From positions 33,597 to 97,596 of the forward strand of contig JAIQCW010000192.1 in the NCBI GenBank assembly GCA_020283715.1: a stretch of 64,000 nucleotides of DNA, given 5' to 3'. The stretch comes from Cytauxzoon felis (lineage: Eukaryota > Apicomplexa > Aconoidasida > Piroplasmida > Theileriidae). The translations under genes were made by a program, and so were the position numbers. The notes below the pieces were generated by a model. The model searched no databases. It had not been told where the DNA came from and saw only the letters and a program-made list of their open reading frames with translations. Positions 46,647 through 58,328 of the stretch are shown here, one piece after another (positions within the stretch are counted from its first letter, which is position 1; each line of letters starts with the position of its first letter).

Positions 46647-48263
46647 ATTATGAGTAATGTATGAATACATCTCGATTGAAATTATGTTTCATGTCCAATT
46701 TGGTATACCGCTGATTGAATAATAATAAATTTGTATAAATGATACCTTCTTTCAACAAGTGACGTGTCGTATACGTAAACTGATTCACGCCGGCTGCTAT
46801 AACCACTTGGTTCTTCAAAACTGGGGAAATTATTTAAATTTATAATTTCCTCACCTTCCAATAACGTGTTCGCAGTTCAAATAGCGCTGGTTTACGTCCA
46901 GTGATTTGAATATGGGTAATAATCCGATGATCAAACCAGATAGTAAACCAACGATGGCTCCAACTGAAGTATTGTGACAAAGTGAAAACATCTCCCGTAA
47001 GCGATCCACGGGAGCTGGAGGGGGAAGTAAATAAGAAGGCCTCCACGGCGAGTGGGAAAAGAGGTGGAGTACAAGCTAGAGGTTGTAACCTCAGGTGGTA
47101 CAGTTTGATAGATATTGATATGAAAAATGGATATACATCCTTCAACGAACTTACGAGACCTAGAGCTTTATCATTGATTGTTCCACCTAGTGACAATCCT
47201 GTACTGATACCGCCAAAACTACCAGCGACTGCACCACTGTTTAAAATTATTAATCTCAATCCTCATTTAACAAACCGTTTTCCAACAAGTATAAATGAAA
47301 TTGATAGCGTCATTATAGATCCTGTAAACACAATAATCTTTTCCACACAATAATTCAACATCCATGATGTCACAAATCCTACAATTAAACCAATTACCGC
47401 AACCGATATCAATAAAGCACCACCGCCACTATAAAAACTCCTGTTACGAAAACCCTAAAAAGTATCGCTAAATGTTTCCACCTGAAGTCCTTTCCAACTC
47501 TTTTCTTCTCCACCTTTCGTCGTCCTGCAGACAGCTCTTCTATTTATTTCCCCCTCCGCTTCCCTGAGATCAGCTACAGGTAATGGATATTCTACCCTTA
47601 ATTTAGAATTATGGGGAAATATGGGGATAATTAGCACTATAACCTGTATTCACCCTATAATTCTACTCCTAAGAACATACCTAGAGTGGAACCCGTAGCT
47701 GATCTACGGGAAGCGGAGGGGGAAATAAATAGAAGAGGCACCACTGCGAGTGGAACAGTGGTTGTAACCTCGAGTGGAGAGCTGTCTGCAGGACGACCTC
47801 AGGTGGAACGCCTACTGGAAATGAGTCAAAAAGAACCTCACGTAGATAAGAGCGTGTATTGTACATACGTTGTTATATAATTTTGAGGAGAGGTATATGG
47901 ATATGGTAGTTATGAGAATATGTGTGATAAGGATTGAGACAGAAAACACTTTGATTGGCCAGCAATGGAATCCATCGACACAAAAGTCTTTAATCTGTTG
48001 ATTGGTTGATAATCATTGATCTTCAACATACCACATTGAATCCCATTAGATGATCTTCTTCCATATGTGTACCATTCGACTTTGTTGTAGTAATTGGCGG
48101 TTTGTAAATGCTCTCAATGTGGTTAATATTTCTATTGTCGTTAACTTGCAATAGATTACCATCCCCTAGAAATTGTCATTATCAAGTCATTATACGACAT
48201 ACTACGATCAACCATTGCAAACACAATCTGAAAAAATATCACGACCAATACTATCCCATCCAT
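46647..48263 (-). CDS. Gly-rich multi-pass membrane protein
   Basis: The spliced frame starts with a signal peptide (MDGIVLVVIFFQIVFA), a short hydrophilic segment (RNINHIESIYKPPITTTKSN, FCVDGFHCW) and a first helix (VFSVSILITHILITTISIYL). The next exon begins FRNRSFYSGGGALLISVAVI and adds VFTGSIMTLSISFILVGK. Then come Gly-rich helices (VAGSFGGISTGLSLGGTI, GAIVGLLSGLIIGLLPIF) and a soluble tail ending NRDVFIHYS. At least six introns are needed. Those with repeat clusters (46985-47105; 47475-47830) are several hundred nt, the others 35-45 nt. Gly-spaced helices with a signal peptide recall TMEM198/TM7S3-type proteins, but I am not confident. Transport or scaffold function is unknown. Confidence 0.6.
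46985..47105 (-). repeat. Half mosaic repeat in an intron of the Gly-rich membrane gene
   Basis: Reversed D with GATCCACGGGA loop, C and A. Confidence 0.85.
47475..47830. repeat. Composite mosaic repeat enclosing about 100 bp of other sequence
   Basis: Forward A-B-D (47475-47585) and reversed D-C-A-B-A (47685-47830) enclose an AT-rich segment with ATGGGGAAATATGGGG. Both halves lie in one intron of the Gly-rich membrane gene. Confidence 0.83.
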
Positions 48264-48499
48264 AACTGAATGAGGAGGGAAATTGAGATTACAGGTTACA
48301 GCTGACAAATATAAATAACAGTGGCTTATCCACTGACATTTGTAATTACTAAACATATGCTATAGACTCACTAATACACATATGCATGTTACAAAGTGTA
48401 CTGACGAACTCACTTCATATATATATAAATTTTAAATCACATTAATTCCAACCAGTAACTAAATACCTACAATCACAACTCAATTAAAGTTACATTCAC

Positions 48500-48790
48500 C
48501 TCTCCTTCCACTTGAGGTTACCTCTACCGTAGGTCCAACCTCTCTTCGTCCTGCCTTCAGCTCTCCGCTCGAAGTTACAAGTTTGTCTTCCACTAGGCGT
48601 GGTGCCTCTTCCAATTACCTATCTCTAAAGAGTAGAGCCACTCCCAGAGATCGTGGCGGTGAAGAAGGTATGGATTGGACCTCAAGTGGAACCTGTAGCT
48701 GATCTCAGGGAAGCGGAGGGGGAAGTAAATAGAGAAGGCGCCACGCCTAGTGGAAGAGTTGAAGGTAGTGATTGGACTTCAGGTAGACTA
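48500..48790. repeat. Mosaic repeat cluster 3' of POLRMT
   Basis: A, B, A, C, forward E, reversed A, D (GCT/AGC), C and A, ending about 40 bp before the POLRMT stop codon. Confidence 0.88.
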
Positions 48791-48828
48791 TGTTAATTCA
48801 TTTGATATTATCTTTTCTTTAATAATAT

Positions 48829-51800
48829 TTAATGGAAAAAGTAGTTGCTTTGTAATACGAGTGAGAGATCGAGTTGTCCTTTTTCGGGTGGTGGTTTAAT
48901 GATTGTATTACCTTTAAGGCGGTTATTACAATTATTGTATAGAACTTCTAAGATTGGTTCATTATGCATTACTAGGAATTGTTTACGTATTTCTTCATTC
49001 ATATAATCGACAGAGTTTGCATGTGTCCAATAGCTATCATGTACTGCGGCAAAATTTATACCTTTACTAAATACAGCTTCAGCTGTTAGCATTAGATGTG
49101 ATGCATCTAATGAATGTATAAAATTGGGTGGAAATGCTAATTTTTGTCTTCTTTTATCAATAGATGAATGTTCATGTTCAGAAATATTAATAGATTGTAT
49201 TGGTGTTCTAACAACACGTGTTTTTGTTTTACAATATGGTTGTTCACATGGTAAACCAATAGGGCTTATCCAAGTAACAGGTATATTTAATTTATTATGT
49301 GCTGTAGATATATCATCTAACCATTTCTTAATATTCATAGCTTCATTAAATACAGTTTTTATAGAACCTAATACTTTACTTGCTATATATGATGATAATT
49401 GTCTTAACATTTGTGGTGTTAAATTTAATGAATCAATTTCTATTAATCTTTGTTCTATCTGATCTATAGCACCAATTTTTGTTACACCATAACATATAGT
49501 CATAACTGTTTGTTTAACAATTTTACGCCTTAATAATGAATTTTCAAGACATATTTTAGCAAAATATGATTTATTATTACCATTATTTAATGAATAATCC
49601 ATACGTACTTTATTAATAACCTCTAATAATACCTCTTTATATACATCTTGTGGTATATCATCTGGTATTAAATTTACTGATCTACCACCTTTATAATCAC
49701 GTCCAAGTGCAGCATAATGTTGTAAACCATTACAACTACCATCTTGTTGTATTGGTATTGAACTCATATATGAATATGGATCACCAGAATTTATAGCACC
49801 AATTAATTCATCTACAGCAGCATAAAATTGAAATGGATTTTCTGATTTAGACCAAAATGATTGTGATATATCAGAATATGGTAAGGATATCAATTGTTTT
49901 AATAAATTTATATTATTATCAACCCATAATATACGATCATTAAATGATACTTTATCAATACCATATAAATTAGCAACATGAATTTTCAACCAATAAAATC
50001 CACGCTCACCTAAAGGTTGACTCTTACTAAATTTAAGTAAACCACGACATATATCATCAGACATATGATTTAAATGAGGTGATAATGGATACATTCTACC
50101 TCTAAAATCAATATTTTGTGGTAAATATATACATGGTTCATTAACAAAATCTTGAGCTATACGTAATCTCCTCTCAAATAATGAACATTCAGATAATGCA
50201 TTAGCACGAGCCATTGTATCAACATTTAAACAATCACTTACAATTAATGAAGTATCAGGTAAAAATTTTCTCAATGGTATACTAGAATCACCATGCCATA
50301 ATGTCTTCAATATATTCAAGACATTAGAATTTATTCTCCAAGGTACCTTACCAAATGATGATACTATAGAAAATACCCTAGATAAATCATAAACTCTCAT
50401 ATCAAATGTAGGTCTAGTATTAGTACGTATAAAATAATGCTTCAATAAAATAGCACCACCATTAGAAACAGATGTCCATGGACGTGGTTTACAAACCATA
50501 GGTAAACAACATAATGATACCAACCCTCTAGCAACAGCATCTCTTAATTGTAGCATACAACATTCTTTCATTTCCAAGATACCATAAGTTTTAACACCTT
50601 GACGTAATATCTTATGGCCAAATGCTGGAATCTCAACTTTACCCTCATCAAAACGAGATTTTCTAATGTATTTTGATATATTTCTCATATAATTCTTCAT
50701 ATTAGTATCATCAAATGGACAAGTTTGACGTATTGCAGTAGGAAGATCAACTTGGATATAACATGATTTCACCAATGCATTAAGTAAATAACCACCAACA
50801 GAAGCACTCTGTCTACTATTCCATTGTTTATCCTCATCACGGAGTGCATGATCCTCTATTGCAACATTAGATATCACCCTCGCTTGAGAAGCACCAGATA
50901 ATGCACTGACTGTCAAATTCGTTGATCCTTTAATAAGACCTGATGTAATTGAAGGTAAATTCTGTTGAATATTACTCGCATAAACCACAAAATTTTCGTC
51001 GATTGACTCATCGACTGATTGTGTTTCATCACCATTATGATCAAGACGTGCATACATCTTTGAAATCTCATCACCTAATCTTACAGCAGCATGTGCCAAC
51101 AACACCTGATTTCCAGCTGTTTGCTGAGGTCTTCTTCTCATTAGAGATCCACGTTGACCTTTAGAATCTAGAGCATAAGCAGGAAAACACATCAGTTGCA
51201 ATGCTATGCGTACGGTAGCATTAGCCAATGAATACTCGTCTAATTGAGGTGGTAATACAGTATTTGCATTGTTTTTACGGTCTTCTTTAATAAAATCTGC
51301 TATGTCTGATATCCACTGAGTACAAGTAGAACTAAGAGCTGGTAATTCAGATGGACGCTGTATCTCTAGTAAACTTGATGCCTCAACTCTAGCGCTCCTT
51401 ATAGCCTCAGAGAAATTCAACCTCTCTATTAGCTCCTGTCTCTTCACATCCAATATTTCACTGTCCTCTGTACTAATTATATTGGCCCTATCCTTAAGTA
51501 AAGGCAACTGTGTGTCCCCGTACAACAAAACCTTTTGCTCATTTATAAATTCAGATGAAAAGAGATCCTTTAAACCTTTAGCACCATTCACATGTAACTT
51601 CAAATCATCCAGAGATACATCAGGTAACAGTAACCCATATAACGCAGCAAATCTCTCGGCATTCCGAAATAGTTGTATAACATCATTGTCGATACTACGA
51701 ACATAACAAACACGATTCGTGCGAAGCCATTTCAGTATATCCTCTCCATGAACTTCTACTATATCCTTAGTTTTCTGTAAAAGTTCTAAAGGATCACTAC

Positions 51801-52044
51801 AGCTGGTGTTAGCCAAATTTATAGTTGGAGGATCATCATTGAGTAAATTAATAGAATTATGAAATGTGGGCACATCTTGCAAAATATTTTGATCAGGTGT
51901 AGTAGTATATGTTCTAATAGTGTTGAGGTGTCCAAAGTTATGTGTATTTTGGATGGTATTGCGTCCAAGTAACCTGTGGTGCCTAAAATTGCGATATAAA
52001 TGAACTTCCAGCAGTGATGTATAAAGCTGAGTATATTTTATCAT
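48829..52044 (-). CDS. POLRMT: Mitochondrial RNA polymerase, T7-like single subunit
   Basis: A single exon of 1071 residues. It transcribes the mitochondrial genome. The N-terminus (MIKYTQLYTSLLEVHLYRNF) is a likely mitochondrial leader. The polymerase core carries NIDFRGRMYPLSPHLNH, motif A IPIQQDGSCNGLQHYAALG (catalytic Asp), motif B KQTVMTICYGVTKIG (Lys, Tyr and Gly of the O helix) and motif C FAAVHDSYWTHA (second catalytic Asp), followed by FPPNFIHSLDASHLMLT slightly upstream of motif C as expected. The C-terminus ends LVLQSNYFFH, matching the aromatic end of the family. All catalytic residues are present, and no repeat interrupts the gene. It is divergent from the ATP synthase b candidate, 92 bp away. 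Confidence 0.95.
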   Translation of the reverse strand: MIKYTQLYTSLLEVHLYRNFRHHRLLGRNTIQNTHNFGHLNTIRTYTTTPDQNILQDVPTFHNSINLLNDDPPTINLANTSCSDPLELLQKTKDIVEVHGEDILKWLRTNRVCYVRSIDNDVIQLFRNAERFAALYGLLLPDVSLDDLKLHVNGAKGLKDLFSSEFINEQKVLLYGDTQLPLLKDRANIISTEDSEILDVKRQELIERLNFSEAIRSARVEASSLLEIQRPSELPALSSTCTQWISDIADFIKEDRKNNANTVLPPQLDEYSLANATVRIALQLMCFPAYALDSKGQRGSLMRRRPQQTAGNQVLLAHAAVRLGDEISKMYARLDHNGDETQSVDESIDENFVVYASNIQQNLPSITSGLIKGSTNLTVSALSGASQARVISNVAIEDHALRDEDKQWNSRQSASVGGYLLNALVKSCYIQVDLPTAIRQTCPFDDTNMKNYMRNISKYIRKSRFDEGKVEIPAFGHKILRQGVKTYGILEMKECCMLQLRDAVARGLVSLCCLPMVCKPRPWTSVSNGGAILLKHYFIRTNTRPTFDMRVYDLSRVFSIVSSFGKVPWRINSNVLNILKTLWHGDSSIPLRKFLPDTSLIVSDCLNVDTMARANALSECSLFERRLRIAQDFVNEPCIYLPQNIDFRGRMYPLSPHLNHMSDDICRGLLKFSKSQPLGERGFYWLKIHVANLYGIDKVSFNDRILWVDNNINLLKQLISLPYSDISQSFWSKSENPFQFYAAVDELIGAINSGDPYSYMSSIPIQQDGSCNGLQHYAALGRDYKGGRSVNLIPDDIPQDVYKEVLLEVINKVRMDYSLNNGNNKSYFAKICLENSLLRRKIVKQTVMTICYGVTKIGAIDQIEQRLIEIDSLNLTPQMLRQLSSYIASKVLGSIKTVFNEAMNIKKWLDDISTAHNKLNIPVTWISPIGLPCEQPYCKTKTRVVRTPIQSINISEHEHSSIDKRRQKLAFPPNFIHSLDASHLMLTAEAVFSKGINFAAVHDSYWTHANSVDYMNEEIRKQFLVMHNEPILEVLYNNCNNRLKGNTIIKPPPEKGQLDLSLVLQSNYFFH

Positions 52045-52136
52045 GGTTTATTAATATATTTACATATTTTACACGTTTAACGATCCATTTTAATGTCTAA
52101 ATTTTGAAATTGGTCATCACCCCATAGGTATGTATC

Positions 52137-55100
52137 ATGTGTTTCCAATTCAATGGTATAGTTAAATTTGGAGGACTAATGTCTATAGACAAGGCGTTAA
52201 ATGGGTGTGTTAGGTCTGAGTACCTGTTGTTTATAGTAAATAGCTATAAGGATCAGTATAGAAGGAGTAATTTCATCAGATGTTGTTACAAAGGTACTGG
52301 ATCACATAGCTCAACTGGAGATTCATCTAAGATATTCAAGAGGTCATATACTAATTTGAGTAAAGAATGGTTACCTATAAGGAATCAGTATACAAAGTAT
52401 AGAATAACTAAACCCTGGACAACAGACAGTACATTTGATGATATATTCTTATCACAACCATCACGGTAAGATGAAATCATTTTTAATATTATCATTTCCA
52501 CTATTAGTGATGACTTTTATCCATTCACCAAAGAAATGCCCATTTTCTTACGGTTCCTCAACCTACTAACCACCGCCGAAGATCGCAAAGATGATTTCAT
52601 CAAATTCGTACAAAGGTTTGTATAACAAAGAAATATAACTATTGGATTGTTATACACTCAGCTCGATGTCCAATCACTACCTTCAACTCTTCCACTAGGT
52701 GTTCCACCTAAGGTCGGTCTTGCAGACAGCTTCTTTATTTACTTTCCCCTTCGCTTCCCAGAGATCAGCTACGGGTCCACTTGAGGTTACATCCAATACA
52801 TTCAAGGTCTGTTCTTCCGGGTATACTTTATACCGAGGATGATCTACGGGAATCCGAGGGGAATTAAATAAAGAAGCTGTCTGCAAGACGAAGAGAGTTG
52901 GATTGGACCTCTAGTGGTGTTAATCTTCTATGGTTAATATATTGTTGTTATTTATCTTATTGTAGATGTGAGAATGGATTAGTTGTGGAGAAGGATGTGT
53001 ACATAACAAAAGATGAGTTAACGAATTGTATGTGGAGTAATGGTTATAGTGATAATGAAATAAATGCGATAAGATTTGCATTCCCAAATGATTATAAATT
53101 TCATTATCCTGGTAAGTTATTATTGATTAAATATTATTATTTTATTAGAATTATCTGTTATGTTCCAATTAGATGAAGATGATTGTTATCGTTATTGTCT
53201 CAAAGAACGTTCATCTAATCCTGAAGAATTAATAGAATTGAAATTGAAGAAACCCCAGAATTTAATATCAAGCTACGGTCTAATTTTCCTAGGATGCTGG
53301 TTCGGATTATCAAATGCTGTACTCGGTAATGCATGGTTCTTTGCCAAAACACTACCATTCGGTGCCGTATTCTATATGCTAGCCGCCTACTTCCAGTATG
53401 TTCTCTTCCACTCACCGTTCCACCTAAGGTTGTCCTGCCGTCAGCTACTCCACTGCCGTGGTGGCCTTTTCATTTACTTCCCCTTCCAGCTCCCATAAAT
53501 CGCTTCCAGGTCCCATTTGAGGTCCAATCCTTTACACCATCACTTCAGCCACGATCTCCGGGAGTGGCTCTACTCTTTAGAGATAGGTAATTAAAAGAGC
53601 TGTCTGCAAGACTAACGGTGGTTGTAACCTCATGTGAAGGTCTGTTCTTCTGGGTAGAATTTTTTTCGTTCTTATGGGTTGAATTATTGAAGAATTTTCT
53701 TCGGTCCCCTTACTCTCAATTATCCATACTATCACTTGTGTATAACCTAATATCAGCCCATATTAACTATTGCACATAACCTCAAGTGGAACCTTGAAGC
53801 GATCTACGGGAGCTGGAGGGGGAAGTAAATAGAAGAGCTGACGGCAGGATTGGACCTCGAGTAGAGTAGATAATTTATGTGATGAAATTTTTTAAACATT
53901 AAATTTCCTATAGGAAATGGATAAAGGAATATATGTGGAAGGAGATGGATGTATTGATTGACAAATCTAAACAGGATAAAGAGTATTGTGAAATGGCTAT
54001 ATATAATCAATTGATTAGTATGTTCATTCTTATTAATTATAATTTCATTTAACAATTTAGAGTATCTACAAGATTCCAAATGTAATGAATATGTCAACAG
54101 CTTCCAAAATGAAGTTATTAAACGTATGAAGAAATATCGTACCGCATTACTCAATCGTATGATCAATAACGCCACCAAACTCATGAATGATAAATTACAA
54201 TCCTTACACCTTCTCGAACAAAATATACAAAACTCCATTCAAAAAGTTTGTATACCCAACATTCCATTCGCCTCCACCTGAGGTCGTCTTGCAGACAGCT
54301 CTCCACCTGAGGTTACAACCACTGTTACCACTAGGCGTGGAGCCTTCTTCCAATTACCTATCTCTAAAGAGTATAGCCACTCCCGGAGATCGTGGCGATG
54401 ATGAAGGTAGTGTTGGATGTAACCTCAAGTGGAAGTGGAAAACCTGTAAGCGATCTATGGGAGCTGAAAGGGGAACTAAATAGAGAAGAGCCGTCTGCAA
54501 GACCAACGGTGTTTGTAACCTCTGGTGTAACGACGAGTCTAAAGGATTAATTTCCATTATGTTATTATATTACAGGTAATGATTGATGAATTGGTTAAGT
54601 TATTTTTGGAGGAGTTTAAGAGTGATGATAAGTTGAGGAACAGTGCGATAGTATCTGCTGTTGATATTATTAAGGGTGATGCTTATAATATTAAAAATGA
54701 TCCAATATTTAATTTCTTTAATAATCAGTTATCTGAATTTCAAAAGGTTTGTTATATTATTTTTGATTTAATTGAAATTTATATTCAGGCCAAGAGTTCT
54801 AGTAAGGTTGTGAAACGTTGTATGGATACATTTGATAAGAAGGAACAGGAACTTTTAAATTCATTTACTATAAGGTTAGTTGATTATAGATTATTTTATA
54901 TCCTTCTAGTAATGATGAACATAAAGAAGTAACAAAATTGGCTAAAGTTTGTAAATCTAAGGATGGATATGATTTATCATTATTATCTAATGAACAATAT
55001 AATCGTTTGAATAATCTCTTTACAACATTTACACAACGGTATTTACAACAACAATTATTAATCTTTATTATTTTATTTTAGTATGGGTTATTATATACCA

Positions 55101-55193
55101 TCAATTGATGGTATAGATTATATAGATGACAAAGTTTGTTGTAATATTATATTAATACTAATACTATTTAGATTAAGGACAAGATATATATGA
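52137..55193 (+). CDS. Candidate mitochondrial ATP synthase subunit b (peripheral stalk)
   Basis: About nine exons join in phase. Exon 1 starts MCFQFNGIVKFGGLMSIDKA and contains EWLPIRNQYTKYRITKPW. Then come FYPFTKEMPIFLRFLNLLT, an EF-hand-like stretch (ITKDELTNCMWSNGYSDNE), two membrane segments (SSYGLIFLGCWFGLSNAVL; AKTLPFGAVFYMLAAYFQ) and a long coiled coil (KWIKEYMWKEMDVLIDKSKQ; VIKRMKKYRTALLNRMI; LLEQNIQNSIQKVMIDELVK). A membrane anchor followed by a long helix is the subunit b plan. The long matrix domain resembles the enlarged version in myzozoans. Three introns are expanded by repeats (about 52615-52965, 53396-53913, 54246-54575), the others are about 35-50 nt. The end beyond 55085 is less certain. 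Confidence 0.6.
52665..52920. repeat. Mosaic repeat cluster in an intron of the subunit b candidate
   Basis: C, A, B, D (GCT/AGC), A, F, reversed D with GGAT/ATCC arms, B and A. Confidence 0.87.
53405..53870. repeat. Composite mosaic repeat with enclosed AT-rich segment
   Basis: Forward C-A-B-C-D-A, reversed E-B-A, F units, about 120 bp of unrelated sequence (53660-53775), then reversed A-D-B-A. All inside intron 53396-53913 of the subunit b candidate. Confidence 0.86.
54268..54545. repeat. Mosaic repeat cluster in an intron of the subunit b candidate
   Basis: A, B, A, C, forward E, reversed A, a mutated D (AGC/GCT), B and A. Makes intron 54246-54575. Confidence 0.88.
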
Positions 55194-55230
55194 TTAGGCG
55201 TGAATATTTAAATGAATTTATAAAAAATAT

Positions 55231-55849
55231 TTAATTTGTTCGATTACTACCTGTATTTATAATAAATCTTGCAAATACTGTATGACAACAGAAAAAAGTT
55301 GTAATATACAGTATAAGTACTGAAAAGTTCTTGATTGATTCCATAGATTTAAATTTATAACACCAAAATGTAACCATTATTAATAACCATATAGTAGTAC
55401 TCCATTTCCATATATTTGTATTAGAGTCTAAATGAAATTTAATACATTAGATATAATTTATTACTAACCTCTATGTTCATTATATAATGTTTTATTTGGT
55501 TTAGTAATAAAGATACTAAGTACTAAGCTTTCATCTTTATTTATTAATTTATTTAAAGTACATGTATCATTTAATATTTTACCACAGTGTATAACTCGTA
55601 CATTACAATCTAAAAAGGTAAGCAACGATTATAAATTTTAATTATATAAATATATTACCTCTAATAATATCAGAATTAAATAATTTACATTTTAAATCTT
55701 TAATTGTTAAATCTCTAGACAATAATTCAACTATTTAAATAAAAAAAATATATATTGATAATATCTAAACATCTATAATACATACCAGATATACTTGATT
55801 CACGATCATATTGATTAATCAATAATTTGACATCAATTAAATCTGCCAT
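55231..55849 (-). CDS. Ubiquitin-like domain membrane protein
   Basis: Five exons with introns of about 40-50 nt give about 155 residues. A ubiquitin-like fold comes first (MADLIDVKLLINQYDRESSI; DLTIKDLKCKLFNSDI; NVRVIHCGKILNDTCTL), followed by two membrane segments (TTIWLLIMVTFWCYKF; SVLILYITTFFCCHTVFARF). An N-terminal UBL with paired C-terminal helices is the plan of TMUB/DSC3-type proteins, which work with ER ubiquitin ligases in protein quality control. The stop is 37 bp from the end of the convergent ATP synthase b candidate. The family-level name is inference. Confidence 0.65.
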
Positions 55850-55899
55850 TAATATATAAAATTAAATTAAAACATATGAAATTTATTTTCAATATTATA

Positions 55900-58286
55900 T
55901 CAAGTGCCAATTATTGTGTTCTTTATATGGTAACATGCGGATGTCAATTGAAAATATTGTGATCCACCTGATATATATATAAATTATAAATTTATATATT
56001 TTATCATCTACCTTGTAATAGTGCATAATCACGATTTGATAATTCTAATGTTATCTTTGATTTATTTATATCATTTATACTATCATCATATGTTATATAT
56101 TCAATCAACTATTAATCATATAATTTATAATATATATCTAATTACCTGCTGAAATAATATCGCTACATCCCATCCATTATATATTATATCCTTACATACA
56201 CTCTCAATCTAAAATTATAATCTTAACTAATCTAATATCTTAAATACTAACATCACTATTCTTATCACGACATGATTTCATCAAATTCTCTACTATACTA
56301 CGAGGAGGTTGCTAAAAATCAATCATTAATTCATATCAATTCATTACTCACCCCGGATACACTATATACAGTCTCCTCAGTTATCTCATTATATAATGAT
56401 GCCGTCGACTATAATATCAGTTAATATTGTCATATAATAGATGATATACAACTCATCTTACACCTGAGGTCCTTTCCTTAGTCTTGCAGACAGCTCTTCT
56501 ATTCATTTCCCCTTCCAGCTCCCGTAGATCGCTTCCAGGTTCTCCACTTGAGGTTATAAACCTAATCTCAACGAGATAAGGATAAAGTGACGGAATATAT
56601 ATTTGAAGGGATTACTCAATCAATATAAATTGGAATGAAGTGAGGTTCAGTAAACTAAATAGAATCATCAAATTCCTCATCAATGAGATATTAACATTAG
56701 AAATACATTCAATAGGCATTCCATAATCTTTATGAGTTTCCCCAGAAATTATGAAATTCGTTCAAATTTTGAGTGTTAAAATGAAGAAGTGGAAAACAGT
56801 GATTGGACCTCAAGTGGAACCCGTAGCTGATCTCTTGGAAGCGGAGGGGGAAATAAATAGAAGAGCTGACGGCAGGACGACCTCAAGTGGAGAAGCTGTC
56901 TGCAAGACGAAGAGAGGTGGAAGTGGAAGAGGTGAAGATAGTGATTGGACCTCGAGTGGAGTATTATGTTCATGTAAACAAACTTGTAGTAGTGTGATGC
57001 ATTTTCTCATATCACCGAGTGATATTTTGGTGAGGAATTCGAGTGCCTGTATAATAATGAGAATTTATTGGATATGAGATACTTTAATATCATATTTGAC
57101 ATGTTCTGAATCACAAATTGATTCTAATTTAGAAATTTGTGATGATTGATTTATAGGTTTAAAATGGAATACAGAACAACGACTATATATAGGCCCAATT
57201 ATTTTATGTAAATAATTACATATTAATATAAATCTCGATATATTCGAATAATTCTCTATCACACGCCTTAATGCCGATTGAGCATCAGATGTTATCATAT
57301 CCGCCTCATCCAATATTATCATCTTGTAATTCGGCATCACCCTATAAAATACATATTTAGTCAAATCATACATATACTCCACCTGAAGTCCAAACCACCT
57401 AATCATACCACTCGCCGTGGTGGCCTTCCTTATTTATTTCCCCCTCCGCTTCCCTGAGATCAGCTACGGGTAGCCCACTTGAGGTTACATCCAACACATC
57501 CATAGCACCATCTTCCATCATTCCCATGATTGATGATCCATCACTACACTTCTCACCTCCACGATCTCTGGGAGTGGCTCTACTCTTTAGAGATAAATAA
57601 TTGGGAGAGGCTCCATGCAATGGGAAAGTGAGGTGGATTAGACCTCGAGTGAATGCATGTTCGTCCGGGTAGAATTCCTGTTCTTAGGGGTTGAACATTT
57701 ACGTTCTTCCGGGTTGACATACCGAGGATGATCTACGGGAATCCGAGGGGAGGTAAATAGAAGAGCTGTCTGCAAGACCTACGGTGGAACGGCGAGTGGA
57801 AGAGGAGAATACAGTGATTGGAGTTCGGTGGAACATATATGTATTTAACATACCTATTGGTTTCTGGGTTGATTTTATTGGTTGAAATATTGATTCTGGT
57901 GTATGTTTTGATGCGGTCTCTGACGACATCGATTCCTCTTTCATCGGATGCATTGAGTTCTAATACGCGTTCTTTCATTCCATCGGTACTATTAATATAT
58001 GAATATGAGTATATATTGGAGATGTTTTTATACCCATAGATTTGTCTAGCCATTGCTAATGCGGCTGATGTTTTACCGGTACCTGGAGGTCCATGGAATA
58101 TCATATGAGGCATCTATATGAAGAATTTTGATATAATTATTAATTAATAAATAAATATTAACATACATTATGTGTTTGTACTATCTGTTCCATGATAGAA
58201 ATCGCTTGAGTTTGATATATGACATCCGCCAACTTCTTTGGTCTATATTTCTCAACCCATGGTACTTCTTTATATAACTTTGACAT
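55900..58286 (-). CDS. RFC4: Replication factor C small subunit (RFC4/RFC2 type)
   Basis: This is a clamp-loader ATPase subunit that opens PCNA. The first exons read [19 protein letters not shown], then Walker [21 protein letters not shown] and [18 protein letters not shown]. The next give Walker [21 protein letters not shown] and the arginine finger region [12 protein letters not shown]. Then [17 protein letters not shown] leads into the collar domain across several very small exons ([51 protein letters not shown]). About eight introns of 35-50 nt are seen. Two are hugely expanded by clusters 56458-56960 and 57382-57850. All motifs are intact. I favour the RFC4 type over RFC2 or RFC5, without certainty. 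Confidence 0.88.
56458..56960. repeat. Composite mosaic repeat with enclosed H segment, in RFC4 intron
   Basis: Forward A-B-D-A (to about 56560) and reversed A-D-B-A-B-A (56800-56960) enclose about 240 bp. The enclosed segment is the inverted relative of 60410-60650. Confidence 0.87.
57382..57850. repeat. Mosaic repeat cluster with G module in RFC4 intron
   Basis: A, C, D (GCT/AGC), A, G, reversed E, C (CATGCAATGG), A, F array, reversed D (GGAT/ATCC), B, A, C and A. Confidence 0.88.
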
Positions 58287-58328
58287 TTTTAAGTATAGAA
58301 TTAATTAAACATTATATATAATGTATGG

